Source of the DNA: Candidatus Tritonobacter lacicola
GTDB taxonomy: Bacteria > Auribacterota > Tritonobacteria > Tritonobacterales > Tritonobacteraceae
DNA: 43,111 bases
Direction: 5' to 3'
NCBI GenBank assembly: GCA_030765135.1
Contig: JAVCDC010000008.1
Coordinates: 1 to 43,111 of the forward strand
Shown here: piece after piece, positions 41,001 to 43,111 of the stretch
Numbering within the stretch: the stretch's first letter is position 1
Layout of the letters: the number at the start of each line of letters is the position of its first letter
Program-made: the position numbers and the translations under genes
The notes under the pieces: generated by a model
The model's database searches: none
What the model saw: only the letters and a program-made list of their open reading frames with translations
Told to the model about the DNA's origin: nothing

Positions 41001-42707
41001 GGTGTAACCGGTGATGAAAACCGTCGAAACGCCGTCCACGGCGATCGCGTTCCCGACGTCGCTGGAATCGCTCCCGCCCAGGTAGGTGGAATATACGAGT
41101 GTGGTTCCGGTGGAAGATAATCTGGCGACAAAGGCGTCAACAACCCCGGCCATGGTTGCCTGATAAGGGTTCTCGGTCGGGAAATCCGACGAGTTGGTGT
41201 CGCCGGTGATGAATGCCGTCGAGGAGCCGTCCACGTCTATTCCGTACCCGCGATCAACCGCCGCCCCGCCCAGGTAAGTGGAGTAGATCAGCGCGGAACC
41301 GGTCGAGGAGAGGCGGGTTACAAAGCCCTCGTAACTCCCTGCCCGGGAGGGCTGGTAGGCGTTTTCGGTAGGGAAGTTATCCGACTGCGTCCAGCCGGCA
41401 ATGAAAGCCGAAGAACCGCTGTCCACGGCCAGGGCATACCCCCGATCATCCGAGCTACCCCCCAGATAAGTCGAGTAGAGAAGCGCGGAGCCGGTGGAGG
41501 AGAGGCGGAATACAAAGGGGTCGCGATTGTTGTTATAAGTGGCCTGGTACGGATTCACCACGGGGAAGTTATTCGACTGGGTATAGCCGGTGACGAAAGC
41601 AGTCAGGGAGTTGTCCACGTCGAGGCCGTAGCCGTAATCGTAGTAGGTGCCGCCCACATAGGTGGAGTAGATAAGGGAGGTGCCGGTAGCTGCGAACTTG
41701 GTCACGAAGATATCGAAGTAGTTGGTGGGATCGGCGCGGGAGGGCTGGTAGGGGTTCACGGTGGGGAAATCCGTCGAACTGGTATAGCCCATGACGTACG
41801 CCGCGCCGGTGCTGTCCGCCTTGATGGCTCTGGCGGTCTCGCTGATGGAACCGCCCAGGTAGGTGGAATACTCGAGATCGAGTACAAGAACGGGCGTGGC
41901 GGTGGGCGTACTCGTGGGAGTCTGTGTTGGTGTGTCCGTGGGCGTGCCGGAGGCTGTTGCCGTAGGTGTCGACGTAGGAGACATCGTCGGTGTGTTCGTC
42001 GGAGTCTCCGTGGGTGTATTTGTGGGTGTCTGAGTGGGTGTGTTCGTAACAGTCGCTGTCTGGGTAGGAGTATTGGTAATAGTCGGTGTCTGTGTAACCG
42101 ATGGCGTTGGCGTGACACTCGGCGTGGGCGTGACGGACGGCGTCGGAGTCGGAGTATTCGTAGCTGCCGGCTTGGTGATTTTTACATAGTCCCAAATTGC
42201 GAGGAACTCGTCGGCGGCACTCGTACAATGAAAAACTATATTATAGTTTCCATTCGAGGGTACGGTAAACGTGTTCGAGCGGGTCGCGCAAGTTTCATTC
42301 GTCAAATTATCGGCCTGCCATATCGTTGCCGTCGCTGTTCCCGGGGTGAAATCTGCGCCATTGCCCTGGTAGATATACGTACCCATATTTTCAGGAAAGC
42401 TGCTGTTTCCCACCCTTTGCTCAAACGAACATGTATAGGTAATCCCTGCCTCCAGGGCAATGGAATCTGATATGATCCACCCATTCACCGGCTCTCCATT
42501 GTCCCAGTGAGAAACGGCCTGGTCTCCCTGACAAATAAAAGGTGCAAGCTGTGTTGCCCATGCCCCGCCTTCTGGAGTGTACTGATCCCAATCGCCTGTA
42601 TTCCAGGGGGAGTCAAACGTTTCCTCGTAGACGGTAATCGCCTGTCCGTATCCGGAGACCGGGATAAGCAAAGAAAAGATTAGATAAAAAAATATTCGAT
42701 ACTTCAT
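38022..42707 (-). CDS. Giant secreted multi-propeller protein: SBBP, PQQ-like and novel repeats with Pro/Thr linkers
   Basis: A 1561-residue secreted protein. I start at the ATG 42705-42707 because residues 1-22 then form a normal signal peptide ([20 protein letters not shown]). After an N-terminal domain (about 23-182), three Pro/Thr-rich linkers (about 183-272, 728-837, 1185-1250) separate three repeat blocks. Block 1 has seven SBBP repeats of about 65 residues, each starting YSTYLGGS-like. Block 2 has eight PQQ-like repeats ([18 protein letters not shown] and relatives). Block 3 has five repeats with WDA-x2-RNPSALARD-[LF]W-x-IP-x-GND, which I do not recognise. No sorting signal or anchor is seen at the C-terminus (GVAAPN). 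It is probably a surface or matrix protein. Confidence 0.9.
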   Translation of the reverse strand: MKYRIFFYLIFSLLIPVSGYGQAITVYEETFDSPWNTGDWDQYTPEGGAWATQLAPFICQGDQAVSHWDNGEPVNGWIISDSIALEAGITYTCSFEQRVGNSSFPENMGTYIYQGNGADFTPGTATATIWQADNLTNETCATRSNTFTVPSNGNYNIVFHCTSAADEFLAIWDYVKITKPAATNTPTPTPSVTPTPSVTPTPSVTQTPTITNTPTQTATVTNTPTQTPTNTPTETPTNTPTMSPTSTPTATASGTPTDTPTQTPTSTPTATPVLVLDLEYSTYLGGSISETARAIKADSTGAAYVMGYTSSTDFPTVNPYQPSRADPTNYFDIFVTKFAATGTSLIYSTYVGGTYYDYGYGLDVDNSLTAFVTGYTQSNNFPVVNPYQATYNNNRDPFVFRLSSTGSALLYSTYLGGSSDDRGYALAVDSGSSAFIAGWTQSDNFPTENAYQPSRAGSYEGFVTRLSSTGSALIYSTYLGGAAVDRGYGIDVDGSSTAFITGDTNSSDFPTENPYQATMAGVVDAFVARLSSTGTTLVYSTYLGGSDSSDVGNAIAVDGVSTVFITGYTASDDFPTENSYQSSLAGDDDAFTTRLSSDGSVILYSTYLGGSGEDDGYGIAVGASGETYIVGRTLSNNFPTVKAYQSSRAGGEDAFVFRLSTSGSELIYSSYLGGDDTDYGYGIALDAEDSAYVTGYTESGDFPTANPYQPADGGGSRDAFVSKLVLVTVTPTPTITNTPTSTNTPTATNTPTITPTSTPTSTPTKTSTATPSPTPSNTPTNTPTNTPTQTPTITNTPTNTPTNTPTITNTPTNTPTNTPTITPTHTPTHTPTITPTPLPWPMFHHDAQHTGRSAFAVPDEVALLWSFTTGASMESSPAIGQGGTVYTGTGWNDSAIYAVNSDGTLLWSYVTGDVVYSSPALGTDGRVYVGSTDNIIYALNSDGSLAWSFVTDQMVRGSSPTIGDDGRVFTASLDNKLYALNSDGSLSWSFVTGGPVDSSPALGTDGRVYVGSDDNRIYCISGGSLSWSYIAGADMAASPAVGDSGRVYVGAWSPDNNLYALNSDGALAWSYLFGFLVKSCPAVGSDERVYVGSRDNRVWALNSAGSLAWSYATGHDVDSSPAVDSAGRIYVGSVDNNLYCLTSAGSLSWSYWTGSIDSSPAIGGDGRLFVGGGSGALYCFSEAPPTITPTATPTVTSTPTNTPTSTPTQPSTATPSPTRTPTASPSNTPTSTATPTATPTATFTPLPIVPLALMKDAGGDYNLYGYELPEAGDSTYWDAESRNPSALARDLWLIPLGNNTVAMTELDANVGGEQELAVLKLDHGFDQKIYFYNVPVPGDWSYWDADGRNPSALARDFWTIPAGNDTILMADGGSRIASMRDQGGDYNLYLWNSPVQGDWTYWNAHARNPSALARDLWVIPQGDDTAAMCGLDTTGDGDADSLLVVRNDGGDYLLYVWNMPAPGDWTYWDAMARNPSALARDFWVIPQRDDIEQVVGIGRGASDGLGVMENYAGDYGFYVWNALEPGDSTYWDAISRNPSPLSRDLWKIPEGNDTIGVAAPN
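38025..38955 (-). repeat. Five-copy repeat block of the giant protein ([17 protein letters not shown])
   Basis: Each unit is about 60 residues: a Leu/Met-rich strand with D[12 protein letters not shown] text, a W[13 protein letters not shown] stretch, and [19 protein letters not shown]-like text. The copies align end to end and differ at scattered positions. The motif resembles FG-GAP/VCBS-type propeller blades ([11 protein letters not shown] in copy 3-4), but the RNPSALARD core is not one I know. Nearly the same sequence recurs at 42918-43111. Confidence 0.75.
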
Positions 42708-42917
42708 CCGTTTTTCGCCTTTACGCAGAGCACCAAACCTCACACATCGGAGAGATCCTCAGAAGTGAAAAAAACGATTAAGAAAGGACTCACTAATTGA
42801 AAGATTACAGGGAGACCTTTTTGTTTGTCAAATCAATAAATGAATGTAACCCGCCATTTTGGGAAGAAAGTGCTGCTGGACGAGTTCAGACTTCTGACTT
42901 TCGACTTCCGTCCTCTG

Positions 42918-43111
42918 TTATTTAGGCGCCGCAACGCCCACCGTGTCGTTCCCCTCGGGTATCTTCCACAGGTCCCGTGCAAGAGGCGAAGGATTGCGCG
43001 CCTGCGCGTCCCAGTAGGTCCAGTCTCCCGGCTCGGGGGCGTTCCAGATGTAGAAGCCGTAGTCACCGACGTAGTTCTCTATCACGCCCAGCTCGTCGGG
43101 GCCTCCGAGGC
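42918..43111 (-). CDS. C-terminal end of a paralogous repeat protein, running off the window
   Basis: I translated the last 64 codons by hand from the right edge; the stop TAA is at 42918-42920. The peptide reads ENYVGDYGFYIWNAPEPGDW, then TYWDAQARNPSPLARDLW and [15 protein letters not shown]. It is nearly the same as the last repeat and tail of the protein at 38022-42707, at both DNA and protein level. A second, tandem copy of that gene or of its 3' end therefore starts upstream on the minus strand. The 174 bp between the two (42744-42917) contain no gene. Confidence 0.85.
   Translation of the reverse strand, partial: LGGPDELGVIENYVGDYGFYIWNAPEPGDWTYWDAQARNPSPLARDLWKIPEGNDTVGVAAPK

Noticed and set aside
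40065-41120. 351-residue Arg/Gly-rich open frame on the plus strand
   Set aside because: Antisense of the SBBP/PQQ region and its Pro/Thr linkers; composition follows from the repeats.
13872-42707. tRNA or rRNA genes
   Set aside because: Scanned spacers by eye for tRNA-like ends and T-loop text; none found.

Overview
The window comes from a Gram-negative bacterium. It carries lipid A and LPS core genes (waaA, lpxK, an LpxL-type acyltransferase, a WaaP-like kinase, glycosyltransferases), and most coding sequence is clearly GC-rich. Intergenic spacers are full of short dispersed inverted repeats (CCCTCTCCCC/GGGGAGAGGG, CGCAGGCT/AGCCTGCG, 'aatcctgttaatcctgt'-type). Together with giant Pro/Thr-linked propeller proteins, this suits an uncultured, metagenome-type lineage such as Omnitrophota, Aureabacteria or a deltaproteobacterial relative. 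I cannot assign a phylum from the sequence alone.

Region 1 (1-9983) is a defence island, all on the minus strand and visibly less GC-rich than the LPS region. It holds a type I restriction-modification operon (hsdM, hsdS, start of hsdR), a small protein with a HEPN-like R-x4-H motif, and a complete type II CBASS operon: CD-NTase, Cap2 (E1/E2), Cap3 (JAMM) and Cap5 (HNH-SAVED). A Fic protein lies upstream. Region 2 (9984-12556) has a membrane protein of unknown function and a second Fic protein. Both fic genes have perfect inverted repeats with TATCG/CGATA cores upstream, and both intervals also carry the same ~55-bp repeat.

Region 3 (12557-22975) is a cell-envelope cluster on the minus strand. 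Reading with transcription it runs waaA, lpxK, CPBP protease, LpxL-like acyltransferase, GT-B glycosyltransferase, WaaP-like kinase, methyltransferase, radical SAM/SPASM protein, GT-B glycosyltransferase and GT2 glycosyltransferase. Most neighbours overlap by 4-8 bp, so they are probably translationally coupled. Region 4 (23119-28638) is a DNA-maintenance cluster: ArsR-like regulator, dprA, topA (with an unusual N-terminal zinc ribbon) and a XerC/D recombinase.

Region 5 (28992-31622, plus strand) has a His-rich secreted peptide, a ComEA-like HhH protein, an ECF sigma/anti-sigma/secreted-protein operon and the truncated start of an NADPH-dependent FMN reductase. The last is cut off where a different module begins. 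Region 6 (31631-43111) contains an SGNH hydrolase, a TMTC-like membrane TPR protein, a lipoprotein resembling the N-terminal cap of SBBP-repeat proteins, a nucleotidyltransferase/small-protein cassette and a DUF4143 ATPase. It ends with a 1561-residue secreted protein made of an N-terminal domain, seven SBBP repeats, eight PQQ-like repeats and five copies of a repeat I do not recognise. The tail of a close paralogue runs off the end of the window.
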